Below, in pieces: positions 48,721-58,469 of a stretch of 64,000 nucleotides of DNA. The position numbers were made by a program, and so were the translations under genes. The stretch is from Roseateles terrae (GTDB lineage: Bacteria; Pseudomonadota; Gammaproteobacteria; Burkholderiales; Burkholderiaceae_C), in the NCBI RefSeq assembly GCF_014192155.1, contig NZ_JACHXO010000001.1:832069-896068 (forward strand), in the 5' to 3' direction. The notes below the pieces were generated by a model, which made no database searches, was not told the DNA's origin, and saw nothing but the letters and a program-made list of their open reading frames with translations. Positions within the stretch are counted from its first letter, which is position 1, and every line of letters starts with the position of its first letter.

Positions 48721-50054
48721 CCCGCGCGCATCTTATCCACGATGCCCTGCACCCGTCCCATCAGAGCCCCGGTATCGATCGATGTATTGATGCGATTTTT
48801 CAACAATTGCCGCCCTGCCACCCAGACATCTGTGACATGTTCACGACCCGCCACATACGCCAGTTGCGCGTCCGCGTGATAGACCGGCTGGCATTCCAGT
48901 GCCTCCAGCGACACCGCCACCACGTCGGCCTGCTTGCCGGCTTCGAGCGTGCCCAGGTCGTGGGCGCGGCCCATGGCCTTGGCAGCACGCACCGTGGCCA
49001 TCTCCAGCGCTGTACGGGCGGAGACGGTCAGCGGGTCTCCGGTGGAGCCCTTGGCCAGCAGCGCAGCGGCCCGGATTTCGGTGAACATGTCCTGGCGGTT
49101 GTTGGACGCTGCGCCATCCGTACCGAGCACCGTGTTCACGCCGGCCGCTTCCAGCGCCTTGACCGGGGCGATGCCCGACGCCAGCTTCAAGTTGGAGCTG
49201 GGGTTGTGCACCAGGTGCACGCCCTTGGCGGCAATGAGCTCGATCTCCTGCGGGGACAGATGCACCATGTGCACAGCGATCATGCGCTCGTTGAGCAGAC
49301 CCAGCTTGTCCAGGCGCTCCAGCGGACGCATGCCGTACTGCTTGACGCTGCCGTCGATCTCGTCCTGCGTTTCGTGGATGTGGCAATGCACCTGCAGGTC
49401 GTACTTCTCCGCCAGCTCGCGCAGCTGGGTGAAGGTGTCGTCCGAGACGGTGTAGGGCGCGTGCGGTGCGCTGGTCCAGTCCAGCAGCGGCTCACCCTTG
49501 AACTGCTCATAGGCCGCCAGCCCCTTCTGGATGTAGTCCTGGGCGTTGGCGGCGTAGCCGGTGGGGAAGTCGATCACATTGATCGACACGCCGGCGCGCA
49601 GGCCGCTGTCCACCGCGGCGCGGGCCATGGCGGTGGGGAAGAAATACATGTCGTTGAGGTAGGTCACCCCGCCGCGGATCGCTTCCGCGGCCGACAGCAT
49701 CGAGCCCTGGTAGACCCAGTCCTCGCTCACCCACTGACGCTCCAGCGGCCAGATGTGGTTGTTCAGCCAGTCCATCAGGGCCAGGTCGTCCGCCACGCCG
49801 CGCAGCAGCGACATCGCCGAATGGGTGTGGGCGTTGATCAGGCCCGGGATCAGCACATGGTGCGGCAGCTCGACGCGCTCGGCACTGGCGTAGCGCTGCA
49901 GCGCTTCCTCACGCGGCAGCACGGCGGCGATGCGGTCGCCTTCCATGGCCAGCGCATGCTGCTCCAGCACCGGGCTGCCCGGCGTCATCGTGATGAGCCA
50001 GCGCGGCAGCAGCAGCTTGACGCCAGCGGACGCTTGGGAGGCTTGTGCGGTCAT
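48714..50054 (-). CDS. mtaD: 5'-methylthioadenosine/S-adenosylhomocysteine deaminase-like amidohydrolase
   Basis: 446 residues from ATG 50054 (MTAQASQ). The TRZ/ATZ-type amidohydrolase fold is shown by metal ligands NAHTHSAMSLL (His76, His78), HCHIHET, and HMVHLS, with GTDGAASNNRQDM as the Asp site. The closest named activity is MtaD-type deamination of 5'-methylthioadenosine or S-adenosylhomocysteine to the inosine form; adenosine-type and related substrates are possible. It lies 11 bases after the nucleoside hydrolase gene, so deaminated nucleoside could feed hydrolysis. The open frame extends far upstream to 50387 but that part is antisense to the hydrolase. Confidence 0.85.
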   Translation of the reverse strand: MTAQASQASAGVKLLLPRWLITMTPGSPVLEQHALAMEGDRIAAVLPREEALQRYASAERVELPHHVLIPGLINAHTHSAMSLLRGVADDLALMDWLNNHIWPLERQWVSEDWVYQGSMLSAAEAIRGGVTYLNDMYFFPTAMARAAVDSGLRAGVSINVIDFPTGYAANAQDYIQKGLAAYEQFKGEPLLDWTSAPHAPYTVSDDTFTQLRELAEKYDLQVHCHIHETQDEIDGSVKQYGMRPLERLDKLGLLNERMIAVHMVHLSPQEIELIAAKGVHLVHNPSSNLKLASGIAPVKALEAAGVNTVLGTDGAASNNRQDMFTEIRAAALLAKGSTGDPLTVSARTALEMATVRAAKAMGRAHDLGTLEAGKQADVVAVSLEALECQPVYHADAQLAYVAGREHVTDVWVAGRQLLKNRINTSIDTGALMGRVQGIVDKMRAGR

Positions 50055-50065
50055 GGGGAATCTCC

Positions 50066-51031
50066 TCAGAAAATCTCGTCGAACAGGGCCAGCACTTTGG
50101 GGGCGTCCACCGCCACGCACACCTGCTGGGCCGGGTGGCCGGTCCACGGCGTGGGCTGCGACTGCTCGCCGCGCCAGTCCTGGATGGTCTGGCCGGTGGC
50201 AATGCCTTCCAGCGCCACCCGCACCGGGCCGCGGCGCAAGGTGAAGGCTTCGGGCACCAGCAGCACCGCGGCGGCGCTGGCATCGTGCGCATAGATGCCG
50301 CCGATGCTGTCGCGTGCATCGTAGAACTTCTGGTAGTGGCGGGTGGCCTGCCACAACAGGTCGCCGGCGCCATCGCCGCGGCCACACAGGCGGGCCAGGT
50401 CGGCCTCGCGCATGATGACTTCCTGCGTCACATCCAGCCCGACCACGATGACCGGCCAGGGGGCGGTCAGTACTTCGTCGGCTGCTTCCGGGTCGGCCAT
50501 GATGTTGGCTTCCGCCACCGGCGAGACGTTGCCGCTGTGGCCCTTCAGGCCGAAGGCGCCGCCCATCACCACCACCTGCTTCACCTTGCCGGCGATGCCG
50601 GGGTCCTGGCGCAGAGCGAGGGCCAGGTTGGTGAAGGGGCCGACGGCCACCAGGGTCAGTTCGCCCGGGCGTTCATTGACCAGGTCGCAGATCAGTTGAT
50701 GCGCCGGGCGCGGATCGGCCGGACGGGTCGGCTTCGGCAGCTGATGGGCAATGCCGCCCAGTGCATCGTCGCCGTGCACATGCAGGGCTCCGTCGCGGCG
50801 GCGGCTGTCCAGCAGCGGACCGGCCGCGCCCACGGCCACCGGAATGTCCAGCTTGAACAGAGCCGCCAGGCCCTGCGCGTTGCGGGAGGTCAGGTCGACC
50901 GACGCATTGCCATGCACCGAGGTGATGGCGACCAGGTCAAAGCGTGGATGGGCCGCCAGCAGGGCGAGCGCGAGCGCGTCATCAATGCCGGGGTCGGTGT
51001 CGTAAATAACGGGAATCTTGGGGCTGTCCAT
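50066..51031 (-). CDS. Nucleoside hydrolase (inosine-uridine preferring type)
   Basis: 321 residues. The Ca2+/ribose-binding signature DTDPGIDDALALALL (11-25) is complete and further family features are VVMGGAFGLKGHSGNVSPVAEANI and the Asp near the C-terminus (IYAHDASAAAVLL). It hydrolyses the N-glycosidic bond of ribonucleosides to base and ribose. It follows the ribokinase gene by 19 bases, so the ribose formed would be phosphorylated by the neighbouring enzyme. Confidence 0.93.
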   Translation of the reverse strand: MDSPKIPVIYDTDPGIDDALALALLAAHPRFDLVAITSVHGNASVDLTSRNAQGLAALFKLDIPVAVGAAGPLLDSRRRDGALHVHGDDALGGIAHQLPKPTRPADPRPAHQLICDLVNERPGELTLVAVGPFTNLALALRQDPGIAGKVKQVVVMGGAFGLKGHSGNVSPVAEANIMADPEAADEVLTAPWPVIVVGLDVTQEVIMREADLARLCGRGDGAGDLLWQATRHYQKFYDARDSIGGIYAHDASAAAVLLVPEAFTLRRGPVRVALEGIATGQTIQDWRGEQSQPTPWTGHPAQQVCVAVDAPKVLALFDEIF

Positions 51032-51050
51032 GGTGGATACGGCTTCCAGG

Positions 51051-52022
51051 TCAGGCGGGAGTCATGCTGTCGGCCAGGGCCGGCAGCTCGGAACGGTAAG
51101 GCATGGCGTGCTGCACCCCGGAGCGGCTCACGGCCAGGGCGGCCGCCGATTGGCCCAGGGCGGCGGCCTGCAGCGCATCCAGCCCTTCGGAGAGGCCAAC
51201 GGCGAGGCCACCCACCAGCGTGTCGCCGGCGCCGACCGTGTCGATGGCGGTCACCCGGGTGGCACGCAGGTGGCAGCCGTCGGGCTGCGAGTCGCCCAGC
51301 AACCAGGCGCCCTGCCCGCCCAGCGTCACCAGGATGTGACGGGGGCCGAGGGTGCGCAGATGGCGCGCTGCTTCGCGGGCCAGGGTCAATTCGTCGCTCA
51401 GCGCGGCGGCGTCCAGCGCTTCGCCGCACAGCTGCGCGGCTTCGGTTTCATTCACCACCAGCCAGTCGGTCAGTGCGAGCAGCGCGGGCGGCAGCGTCTG
51501 GGCCGGGGCGGCGTTGAGCACGGTGGTGACACCGGCCTCACGGGCGATCTCGAAGGCGCGCTGGATGGCCGGCACCGGCACTTCGAGCTGAGCCACGACC
51601 ACCTTGGCCGATTGCAGCGGGCCTGCAGCGGCCTCCACATCGCCGGGCGTCAGATCGGCATTGCTGCCGGGCACCACCACGATGGCGTTCTCACCGCCCT
51701 CCTTCGCGACCATGATGACCGCCACGCCGGGCCAGGTGGCCTCGTCACGCACGATGTGGTGGGTGAGGACCTGTTCCTGCTCCAGCGCCGCCAGCAGCTC
51801 CTGCCCGTGCTGACGCAACCCAACCCGGCCGATCAGCGCCACCTCCGCACCCAGGCGCGCCGCAGCCACCGCCTGATTGCCGCCCTTGCCCCCCGGCGTG
51901 CCGGCAAAGGCCTCCCCGATCAGCGTCTCACCGGGTGCGGGCAGCCGACGGGCATGCGCCACCAGGTCCATGTTGATGCTGCCGACCACCACCACGGTGG
52001 CCGCAGCCTTTTCCAGATTCAT
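51051..52022 (-). CDS. rbsK: Ribokinase
   Basis: 323 residues, PfkB family. The N-terminal sugar-binding signature GSINMDLVAHARRLPAPGET is followed by GGKGGNQAVAAARLG and the C-terminal catalytic GAGDTLVGGLAVGLS. It phosphorylates D-ribose at O5. Its start overlaps the LacI-type regulator's stop by four bases (52019-52022), so they are coupled, and the nucleoside hydrolase follows closely. Confidence 0.93.
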   Translation of the reverse strand: MNLEKAAATVVVVGSINMDLVAHARRLPAPGETLIGEAFAGTPGGKGGNQAVAAARLGAEVALIGRVGLRQHGQELLAALEQEQVLTHHIVRDEATWPGVAVIMVAKEGGENAIVVVPGSNADLTPGDVEAAAGPLQSAKVVVAQLEVPVPAIQRAFEIAREAGVTTVLNAAPAQTLPPALLALTDWLVVNETEAAQLCGEALDAAALSDELTLAREAARHLRTLGPRHILVTLGGQGAWLLGDSQPDGCHLRATRVTAIDTVGAGDTLVGGLAVGLSEGLDALQAAALGQSAAALAVSRSGVQHAMPYRSELPALADSMTPA

Positions 52023-53035
52023 GCTTGCTCCGAAGACAAAGGCGCGGATGTGCTTTCACGCAGCACCAGCTGCGGCGTGAGCTGCAGGTCCTTGAACGGC
52101 GCCTGCGGGTTCTCGATGCGCTCGATCAGGGCGCGGCCGGCCTCCCGGCCCAGGTCGCGGATCGAGCATCCCACACTGGTGATGGCGGGATAGATGTAGC
52201 TGCCCAGCTCGATGCCGTCAAACCCGACGACGCTGAGCTGCTGCGGAACGCTGCGACCCGATTCGGCCGCAGCGCGCAAGGCGCCCATGGCCATCAGGTC
52301 GTTGCTGGTGAAGACAGCGGTGAGTTCGGGGGCACGAGCCAGCAGTGTCTTGACGGCTTCATAACCGCCGGCGGTGCTGAAGTCGCTTTCAATCAGCCAG
52401 GCGTCATCGGGCTGCAGGCCTTCATCCTGCAAGGCCGCACGCCAGCCGGCCACCCGCTCCTGCGTGACCTCGAATTCGGCCGGTCCGCTCACACAGCCGA
52501 TGCGGCGATGCCCCAGCGACATCAGGTGCCGCACCGCGGCCATCGCGCCGACTTGATTGTTGACGCTCACGCGGTCTGCACGCGCCCCCGGCACCAGTCG
52601 GTCCACCGTCACGACCGGCACGCTGGCGTGGCGGAAGGTGGTGGCCAAGGCATCGGTGTCGCCCGCGGAGCTGAGCAGCAAGCCATCGATGCGCTTTTCC
52701 AGCAGCGTGCGCAGATAGGATTGCTGGTGCTTCGGATCATTGTCCGAATTGCAGAGGAAGACGGAGTAGCCCGCCTGCCGGCACCACTCTTCCACGCCCA
52801 CCACCAGCTCGGCGAAGAATGGATTGCGCACATTGGGCACTAGCACGCCGACGATCTTGGTCTCGCTGCGCCGCAGTGAGCGCGCCACTGCGCTGGGCAG
52901 ATAACCGATCTCATCCACGGCGGCCAGCACCCGCGCGCGCGCCTGCGCACTCACCGGCCGCGTGTTGTTCAACACATGCGAGACCGTGGTGAAGGACACC
53001 CCCGCCAATGCGGCCACATCCTTGATGGTGCTCAT
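52019..53035 (-). CDS. rbsR: LacI-family transcriptional regulator (RbsR-like)
   Basis: 338 residues. The N-terminal helix-turn-helix TIKDVAALAGVSFTTVSHVL and hinge NNTRPVSAQARARVLAAVDE are typical, followed by a periplasmic-binding-like ligand domain (GVLVPNVRNPFFAELVVGVE ... VVTVDRLVPG). As the first gene of the operon with ribokinase and nucleoside hydrolase, it probably senses ribose or a nucleoside product. A perfect 18-base palindrome lies 70 bases upstream (53105-53122). The name is inferred from position. Confidence 0.9.
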   Translation of the reverse strand: MSTIKDVAALAGVSFTTVSHVLNNTRPVSAQARARVLAAVDEIGYLPSAVARSLRRSETKIVGVLVPNVRNPFFAELVVGVEEWCRQAGYSVFLCNSDNDPKHQQSYLRTLLEKRIDGLLLSSAGDTDALATTFRHASVPVVTVDRLVPGARADRVSVNNQVGAMAAVRHLMSLGHRRIGCVSGPAEFEVTQERVAGWRAALQDEGLQPDDAWLIESDFSTAGGYEAVKTLLARAPELTAVFTSNDLMAMGALRAAAESGRSVPQQLSVVGFDGIELGSYIYPAITSVGCSIRDLGREAGRALIERIENPQAPFKDLQLTPQLVLRESTSAPLSSEQA

Positions 53036-53104
53036 CCCTGTGATCGGCTTTCTTCAGAAATGGGTTGGCGGAAGGTGCATCGTGCAGCGCTTCGAATCAT
53101 TGCG

Positions 53105-53122
53105 CTTGCAAACGTTTGCAAG
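53105..53122. promoter_or_regulatory. LacI-type operator palindrome upstream of rbsR
   Basis: CTTGCAAACGTTTGCAAG is a perfect 18-base palindrome with the central CG and AAACGTTT core typical of LacI/GalR-family operators. It lies 70 to 87 bases before the regulator start codon, in a position where binding would repress the operon. The binding protein is presumed to be the RbsR-like product of the next gene. Confidence 0.8.
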
Positions 53123-53189
53123 ACCGCGAAGCATATCGCAAGGGCTCGCGGCGCAGTCGTCGCGCGCCTCCGAAATTCCCCGGGGGGAA

Positions 53190-53222
53190 CGAAAAAAAAC
53201 CCCTGTGCCCGAAGGCTCAGGG
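53190..53222 (-). terminator. Intrinsic terminator after gltA
   Basis: On the minus strand ACCCCTGAGCC (complement of 53212-53222) pairs with GGCACAGGGGT (complement of 53197-53207), with one mismatch and a TTCG tetraloop, followed by a run of seven T (complement of 53190-53196). It lies about 65 bases after the gltA stop and separates gltA from the LacI-type operon. Confidence 0.9.
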
Positions 53223-53285
53223 GTTGGGTCGGCGGGGCGGTCGCTTCACTCAGCGAGGCCGAGCGATGCGCAACGCCTCACGCGC

Positions 53286-54596
53286 TCAGCGCTGTGCGAT
53301 CGGCTTGACGTCGCGCTTGGTGGCGCCGACGAACAGCTGACGCGGACGGCCGATCTTGTATTCCGGATCGCCGATCATTTCGTTCAGCTGGGCAATCCAG
53401 CCGACGGTGCGGGCCAGCGCGAAGATCGCGGTGAACAGCGGCACGGGGATGCCGATGGCGCGCTGCACGATGCCGGAGTAGAAGTCCACGTTCGGGTAGA
53501 GCTTGCGGGCGACGAAGTATTCGTCTTCCAGCGCGATCTTCTCCAGTTCCATGGCCAGCTTGAACATCGGGTCGTTTTGCAGACCCAGTTCGTTCAGCAC
53601 TTCATGGCAGGTTTCGCGCATCAGCTTGGCGCGCGGATCGTAGTTCTTGTAGACGCGGTGACCGAAGCCCATCAGCTTGACGCCGCTGTTCTTGTCCTTC
53701 ACCTGCTTGATGAACTCGCCGATCTTGGCCACGCCACCCTGCTTCTGGATGTCGCCCAGCATGTTCAGTGCTGCTTCGTTGGCGCCGCCGTGTGCCGGTC
53801 CCCACAGGCAGGCCACGCCGGCGGCGATGGCTGCGAACGGGTTGGTGCCGGACGAGCCGCACAGGCGCACCGTCGAGGTCGACGCATTCTGCTCATGGTC
53901 GGCATGGAGCGTGAAGATACGGTCCATGGCGCGGACCAGCACCTCGTTGGGCTTGTACTCTTCGCAAGGCGTGGCGAACATCATCCGCATGAAGTTGCCT
54001 GCATAGGACAGGTCATTCTTCGGATAGATGTACGGCTGGCCGATGGTGTACTTGTAGGCCATGGCCACGAGCGTCGGCATCTTGGCGATCAGGCGGATCG
54101 CGGCGATTTCACGGTGCTCGGGGTTATTGATGTCGGTGCTGTCGTGATAGAAGGCGGACAGCGCCCCCACCAGACCCGTCATCACGGCCATCGGGTGGGC
54201 ATCGCGACGGAAACCGCGCAGGAAGAACTGCATCTGCTCGTTGACCATCGTGTGATGGGTCACGCGGCCGACGAACTCTTCCTTCTGCGACGGAGTGGGC
54301 AGCTCGCCGTACAGCAGCAGATAGCAGGTTTCCAGGTAGTCGCAGTTCACTGCCAGCTGTTCAATCGGATAGCCGCGATACAGCAGCTCGCCCTTGTCAC
54401 CGTCGATGTAGGTGATGGTGGAGTTGCAGGAGGCTGTCGACAGGAAGCCGGGGTCATAAGTGAACTTGCCCGTCTGCGCATACAGCTTGCGGATGTCGAT
54501 GACATCCGGGCCGATCGTGCCCTTGTACAGGGGCAGATCCATCTGCGGGCTGCCGTCCGAGAACGACAGTGTGGCTTTGACGTCAGAGGGGGTCAT
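53286..54596 (-). CDS. gltA: Citrate synthase
   Basis: 436 residues from ATG 54596, chosen because AAGGA lies six bases upstream; ATG 54602 sits directly on that site. This is the type II (hexameric, NADH-sensitive) citrate synthase: [58 protein letters not shown] and [16 protein letters not shown] are conserved, with His and Asp of the active site in HADHEQN and [12 protein letters not shown]. It makes citrate from oxaloacetate and acetyl-CoA. It is at the end of the sdh cluster, close after sdhE (nine bases). Confidence 0.97.
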   Translation of the reverse strand: MTPSDVKATLSFSDGSPQMDLPLYKGTIGPDVIDIRKLYAQTGKFTYDPGFLSTASCNSTITYIDGDKGELLYRGYPIEQLAVNCDYLETCYLLLYGELPTPSQKEEFVGRVTHHTMVNEQMQFFLRGFRRDAHPMAVMTGLVGALSAFYHDSTDINNPEHREIAAIRLIAKMPTLVAMAYKYTIGQPYIYPKNDLSYAGNFMRMMFATPCEEYKPNEVLVRAMDRIFTLHADHEQNASTSTVRLCGSSGTNPFAAIAAGVACLWGPAHGGANEAALNMLGDIQKQGGVAKIGEFIKQVKDKNSGVKLMGFGHRVYKNYDPRAKLMRETCHEVLNELGLQNDPMFKLAMELEKIALEDEYFVARKLYPNVDFYSGIVQRAIGIPVPLFTAIFALARTVGWIAQLNEMIGDPEYKIGRPRQLFVGATKRDVKPIAQR

Positions 54597-54605
54597 GGGC
54601 ATTCC

Positions 54606-54911
54606 TTATGACTTCTGTGGGGTTCTTGTCTCGTATTGCGGCGTCCGGAGCATCGCCAGCACCGCTTGCACATCCGGCCGTGCCAGATCGTCCGCGGGCT
54701 CCTTGCGGGCCAGCATCAGATCCAGCAGGTCGTTGTCGGAGAGGTCCATCAGTTGCCTGAGGCCTTCCGCGTGGAACTCGGTCAGCTGGCTTTCATGTTG
54801 CCGGAAGAACCGCTCGATGAAGAGGTCATTCTCCAGCAAGCCGCGCCGGCAGCGCCACTTGAGCTTAGAGAGATCCCTCTCGTTGATGAGGTCGTTCGGG
54901 CGGACAGTCAT
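54606..54911 (-). CDS. sdhE: FAD assembly factor SdhE
   Basis: 101 residues from ATG 54911, with GGAG six bases upstream; ATG 54935 is less likely. The SdhE core is clear: LSKLKWRCRRGLLENDLFIE with the conserved RGxxE motif, which is needed for covalent FAD attachment to SdhA, followed by LMDLSDNDLLDLMLARKEP. It lies between sdhB (31 bases upstream) and gltA, the usual betaproteobacterial order. Confidence 0.94.
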   Translation of the reverse strand: MTVRPNDLINERDLSKLKWRCRRGLLENDLFIERFFRQHESQLTEFHAEGLRQLMDLSDNDLLDLMLARKEPADDLARPDVQAVLAMLRTPQYETRTPQKS

Positions 54912-54942
54912 GGCGGGCTCCGGCACGGCGTTCAACGCACCG

Positions 54943-55647
54943 TCAGACGGCGCGACGCACCATCAGTTCCTTGATCTTGCCGATGGCCTTCGTCGGGTTC
55001 AGACCCTTCGGGCAGACATCGACGCAGTTCATGATGGTGTGGCAACGGAACAGGCGGTACGGGTCCTCGAGGTTGTCGAGGCGCTCCGCGGTGCCTTCGT
55101 CGCGGCTGTCGGCGATGAAGCGGTACGCCTGCAGCAGGCCGGCGGGACCGACGAACTTGTCGGGGTTCCACCAGAAGCTGGGACAGCTGGTCGAGCAGCT
55201 GGCGCACAGGATGCACTCGTACAGGCCGTTCAGCTCGTCACGCTCTTCCGGCGACTGCAGACGCTCCTTCTCGGGCGGCAGCGTGTCGTTCAGCAGGAAG
55301 GGCTTGATCGAGTGGTACTGTTTGAAGAACTGGGTCATGTCCACGATCAGATCGCGGACGACCGGCAGACCCGGCAGAGGCTTGAGCTTGATGACATCCG
55401 GCAGCGAACGCAGGTTGGTCAGGCAGGCCAGACCGTTCTTGCCGTTGATGTTCATCGCGTCCGAACCGCACACGCCTTCACGGCAGGAACGGCGGAAGGA
55501 CAGCGTCGGATCCACGGCCTTGAGCTTGAGCAGGGCGTCCAGCAGCATGCGCTCGTTGCCGGCCAGCTCCAGTTCGATGGTCTGGATGTAGGGCTTGGCG
55601 TCCTTGTCCGGGTCGTAGCGATAAATCTCGAAGGTGCGCTTCATCAT
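54943..55647 (-). CDS. sdhB: Succinate dehydrogenase iron-sulfur subunit
   Basis: 234 residues from ATG 55647, preceded by GCAGGAGC; the next codon is also ATG. The three iron-sulfur motifs are visible: [21 protein letters not shown] for [2Fe-2S], [14 protein letters not shown] for [4Fe-4S] and [14 protein letters not shown] for [3Fe-4S]. It carries electrons from SdhA to ubiquinone. The start lies inside a 17-base spacer after the sdhA stop. Confidence 0.97.
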   Translation of the reverse strand: MMKRTFEIYRYDPDKDAKPYIQTIELELAGNERMLLDALLKLKAVDPTLSFRRSCREGVCGSDAMNINGKNGLACLTNLRSLPDVIKLKPLPGLPVVRDLIVDMTQFFKQYHSIKPFLLNDTLPPEKERLQSPEERDELNGLYECILCASCSTSCPSFWWNPDKFVGPAGLLQAYRFIADSRDEGTAERLDNLEDPYRLFRCHTIMNCVDVCPKGLNPTKAIGKIKELMVRRAV

Positions 55648-55663
55648 GTTTGCTCCTGCGTCC

Positions 55664-57469
55664 TCAGAAGGTACGGACCTTCGGCGGCACGCTTTCAACG
55701 GTCAGCGGCTGAAGGTTGACCGGCTTGTAGGTCAGGGTGTTGCTGGCGCTGTGCCACAGCGTGTGCTTCATCCATTCCTTGTCATTGCGACCCAGCGGGA
55801 ATTCCGCATCGTCGGCACCGCGCTCGTAGTCGTTCACGGTGTGGGCGCCGCGGCATTCCTTGCGGGCTGCGGCGGAGACGATGGTGGCCTGGGCGGCTTC
55901 GATCAGGTTGTCCACTTCCAGCGCTTCCACGCGGGCCGTGTTGAACACCTTGGACTTGTCCTTCAGGGTGATGTTGTTCACCCGCTCGCGGATGGCGGCG
56001 ATGGCCTTCACGCCTTCGTCCAGCAGCGCCTGAGTGCGGAACACACCGGCGTGGGACTGCATCGCGGCGCGCATGTCGTTGGCGACGTCCTGGGCGTATT
56101 CACCGCCGTTGTTGCTTTCCAGACGGTTCAGGCGAGCCAGGGTCTGGTCGGCCGCGTCCTTGGGCAGCGGCTTGTGCGAGGCGCCCTTCTTGTGCGCTTC
56201 GACAATGTGGTTGCCGGCCGCGCGACCGAACACCAGCAGGTCCAGCAGCGAGTTGGTGCCCAGACGGTTGGCGCCGTGCACCGACACGCAGGAGCATTCG
56301 CCCACCGCATACAGGCCATTGACCACGCTCTTGTGATCGTCGCCCTTGGGGACCACCACCTGGCCGTTGATGTTGGTGGGGATGCCACCCATCTGGTAGT
56401 GGATGGTCGGCACCACCGGAATCGGTTCCTTGGTGATGTCGACGTTGGCGAAGTTGTGGCCGATCTCGAAGACCGACGGCAGACGCTTCAGGATGGTGTC
56501 GCCACCCAGGTGGGTCATGTCCAGCACGACGTAGTCCTTGTTGGGACCACAGCCGCGACCTTCCTTGATTTCCTGGTCCATGCAGCGCGAGACGAAGTCA
56601 CGCGGCGCAAGGTCCTTCAGCGTCGGGGCGTAACGCTCCATGAAGCGCTCGCCGTTGGCGTTGCGCAGGATGGCGCCTTCGCCGCGGCAGCCTTCGGTCA
56701 GCAGCACGCCCGCACCGGCGACGCCGGTCGGGTGGAACTGCCAGAACTCCATGTCCTGCAGCGGGATGTCCGCGCGGGCGGCCATGCCCAGGCCGTCACC
56801 GGTGTTGATGAAGGCATTGGTGGAGGCGGCGAAGATGCGCCCTGCCCCGCCGGTGGCCAGCAGCACCGTCTTGGCTTCCAGGATGTGGATCTCGCCGGTT
56901 TCCATTTCCAGCGCGGTCACACCGACCACATCGCCATCGGCGTCGCGGATCAGGTCGAGCGCCATCCACTCCACGAAGAAGTTGGTGCGGGCGCGGACGT
57001 TCTGCTGATACAGCGTATGCAGCATGGCGTGGCCGGTCCGGTCAGCCGCTGCGCAGGCGCGTTGCACCGGCTTTTCACCGTAGTTGGCGGTGTGGCCGCC
57101 GAACGGACGCTGATAGATGGTGCCGTCGGGGTTGCGGTCGAACGGCATGCCGAAGTGTTCGAGCTCGTACACCACCTTCGGGGCTTCACGGCACATGAAC
57201 TCGATGGCGTCCTGGTCACCCAGCCAGTCCGAGCCCTTGACGGTGTCGTAGAAGTGATAGTGCCAATTGTCTTCCGACATGTTGCCCAGGCTGGCACCGA
57301 TGCCGCCTTGTGCGGCGACAGTGTGCGAGCGGGTCGGGAAGACCTTGGACAGCACAGCCACATTCAGGCCGGCGAGCGACAGTTGCAGCGACGCGCGCAT
57401 GCCGGAGCCACCGGCACCGACGATAACGACGTCGAACTTGCGCTTGGGGAGCGAGGTTCCGATTTGCAT
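55664..57469 (-). CDS. sdhA: Succinate dehydrogenase flavoprotein subunit
   Basis: 601 residues. FAD-binding [14 protein letters not shown] near the N-terminus, covalent FAD His49 in [14 protein letters not shown], and the active-site block [20 protein letters not shown] and [20 protein letters not shown] are present. It oxidises succinate to fumarate. The gene starts three bases after the sdhD stop in the order sdhC-D-A-B. Confidence 0.98.
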   Translation of the reverse strand: MQIGTSLPKRKFDVVIVGAGGSGMRASLQLSLAGLNVAVLSKVFPTRSHTVAAQGGIGASLGNMSEDNWHYHFYDTVKGSDWLGDQDAIEFMCREAPKVVYELEHFGMPFDRNPDGTIYQRPFGGHTANYGEKPVQRACAAADRTGHAMLHTLYQQNVRARTNFFVEWMALDLIRDADGDVVGVTALEMETGEIHILEAKTVLLATGGAGRIFAASTNAFINTGDGLGMAARADIPLQDMEFWQFHPTGVAGAGVLLTEGCRGEGAILRNANGERFMERYAPTLKDLAPRDFVSRCMDQEIKEGRGCGPNKDYVVLDMTHLGGDTILKRLPSVFEIGHNFANVDITKEPIPVVPTIHYQMGGIPTNINGQVVVPKGDDHKSVVNGLYAVGECSCVSVHGANRLGTNSLLDLLVFGRAAGNHIVEAHKKGASHKPLPKDAADQTLARLNRLESNNGGEYAQDVANDMRAAMQSHAGVFRTQALLDEGVKAIAAIRERVNNITLKDKSKVFNTARVEALEVDNLIEAAQATIVSAAARKECRGAHTVNDYERGADDAEFPLGRNDKEWMKHTLWHSASNTLTYKPVNLQPLTVESVPPKVRTF

Positions 57470-57472
57470 TTC

Positions 57473-57835
57473 TTACAGCCTCCAGAGCACTTGGATCGCC
57501 CAACCCGCGCAACCCGTCAACCACACCAGCGTGAACACATGCAGCACCAGCCGCACGCCCACCGGCTTCACGTAATCCATCCAGATGTCGCGCACACCGA
57601 CCCATGCATGCCAGCACAGGGAGATGATCAGCGCGAAGGTCAGGAACTTCATCCATTGCTGGCTGAAGATGCCCGCCCACAGGTCATAGCCCAGCGGACG
57701 CCCCGGCCACAGCACCTGCACCAGCAGCGCGATGGTGAACAGCGCCATCAGCAGGGCCGTGGCGCGCTGGACCATCCAGTCACGCAGGCCGTAATGCGCA
57801 CCGACGACGATGCGCTTGGATCCATAAGTTGTCAT
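57473..57835 (-). CDS. sdhD: Succinate dehydrogenase membrane anchor subunit SdhD
   Basis: 120 residues with three membrane helices. The conserved heme-ligand region is CWHAWVGVRDIWMDYVKPVG, followed by a final helix. It anchors SdhAB and helps bind ubiquinone. An 89-base gap separates it from sdhC. Confidence 0.92.
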   Translation of the reverse strand: MTTYGSKRIVVGAHYGLRDWMVQRATALLMALFTIALLVQVLWPGRPLGYDLWAGIFSQQWMKFLTFALIISLCWHAWVGVRDIWMDYVKPVGVRLVLHVFTLVWLTGCAGWAIQVLWRL

Positions 57836-57924
57836 TTTGATTCGCCCCTCGGGTCAATCAGGAGTCAATGAGCCATTCATCCAGCCTTCTCCGGTGCAGC
57901 ACCGGGCGAGGCCGGGAGAAATGA

Positions 57925-58365
57925 TCAGTACAGGCCGAACAGCTTGGCGCCGAGCAGCACGGTCAGGGCCAGGCTCAGCACCAGCGTCACGATGGCGCTG
58001 ATACGACCCTGTTCCTTGGTCACGCTGTGGGTGGCGTCCATCCACAGGTGGCGGACACCGGCGATGAAGTGATGCAGGTAGCCCCAGATCAGTCCGAGCG
58101 TGGCCAGCTTGACGAACCAGGCGGGCACGAAGCCGATGCCGCCGAGGTAGGCGCTGGTGAAGGACTCATAGGAGATTTCCGACGTCAGGCTGTTGTCGAA
58201 CATCCAGACGACGAAGGGCAGCAGGAAGAACATCAGCAGGCCGCTGATGCGATGCAGGATCGACACGATGCCCGCCGGCGGGAGCCGGTAGCCAACGATC
58301 TGCGTGACATGGATGTTGGTGTAGACCGGTCGTTTCTTGGTGGTGGCTGAAGTGGCGTCCGTCAT
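57925..58365 (-). CDS. sdhC: Succinate dehydrogenase cytochrome b556 subunit SdhC
   Basis: 146 residues from ATG 58365, with AAGGTCGG upstream; an upstream ATG at 58395 is less likely. Three membrane helices, with the conserved ILHRISGLLMFFLLP and HHFIAGVRHLWMDATH holding the heme ligand. It is the first gene of the sdh operon, so its promoter lies in the 104 bases up to the gntR stop codon at 58470; a TAAAAT element is visible on the minus strand near 58408. Confidence 0.93.
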   Translation of the reverse strand: MTDATSATTKKRPVYTNIHVTQIVGYRLPPAGIVSILHRISGLLMFFLLPFVVWMFDNSLTSEISYESFTSAYLGGIGFVPAWFVKLATLGLIWGYLHHFIAGVRHLWMDATHSVTKEQGRISAIVTLVLSLALTVLLGAKLFGLY

Positions 58366-58469
58366 GTCCGACCTTGTAATCGATGTGAAACCCAATGATT
58401 TTAGAGCAATGACTTGTGTTCGGCAGGCATCAAGGGCGCATGTCGTTCAACAGCAGCCCTCTCGACCCT

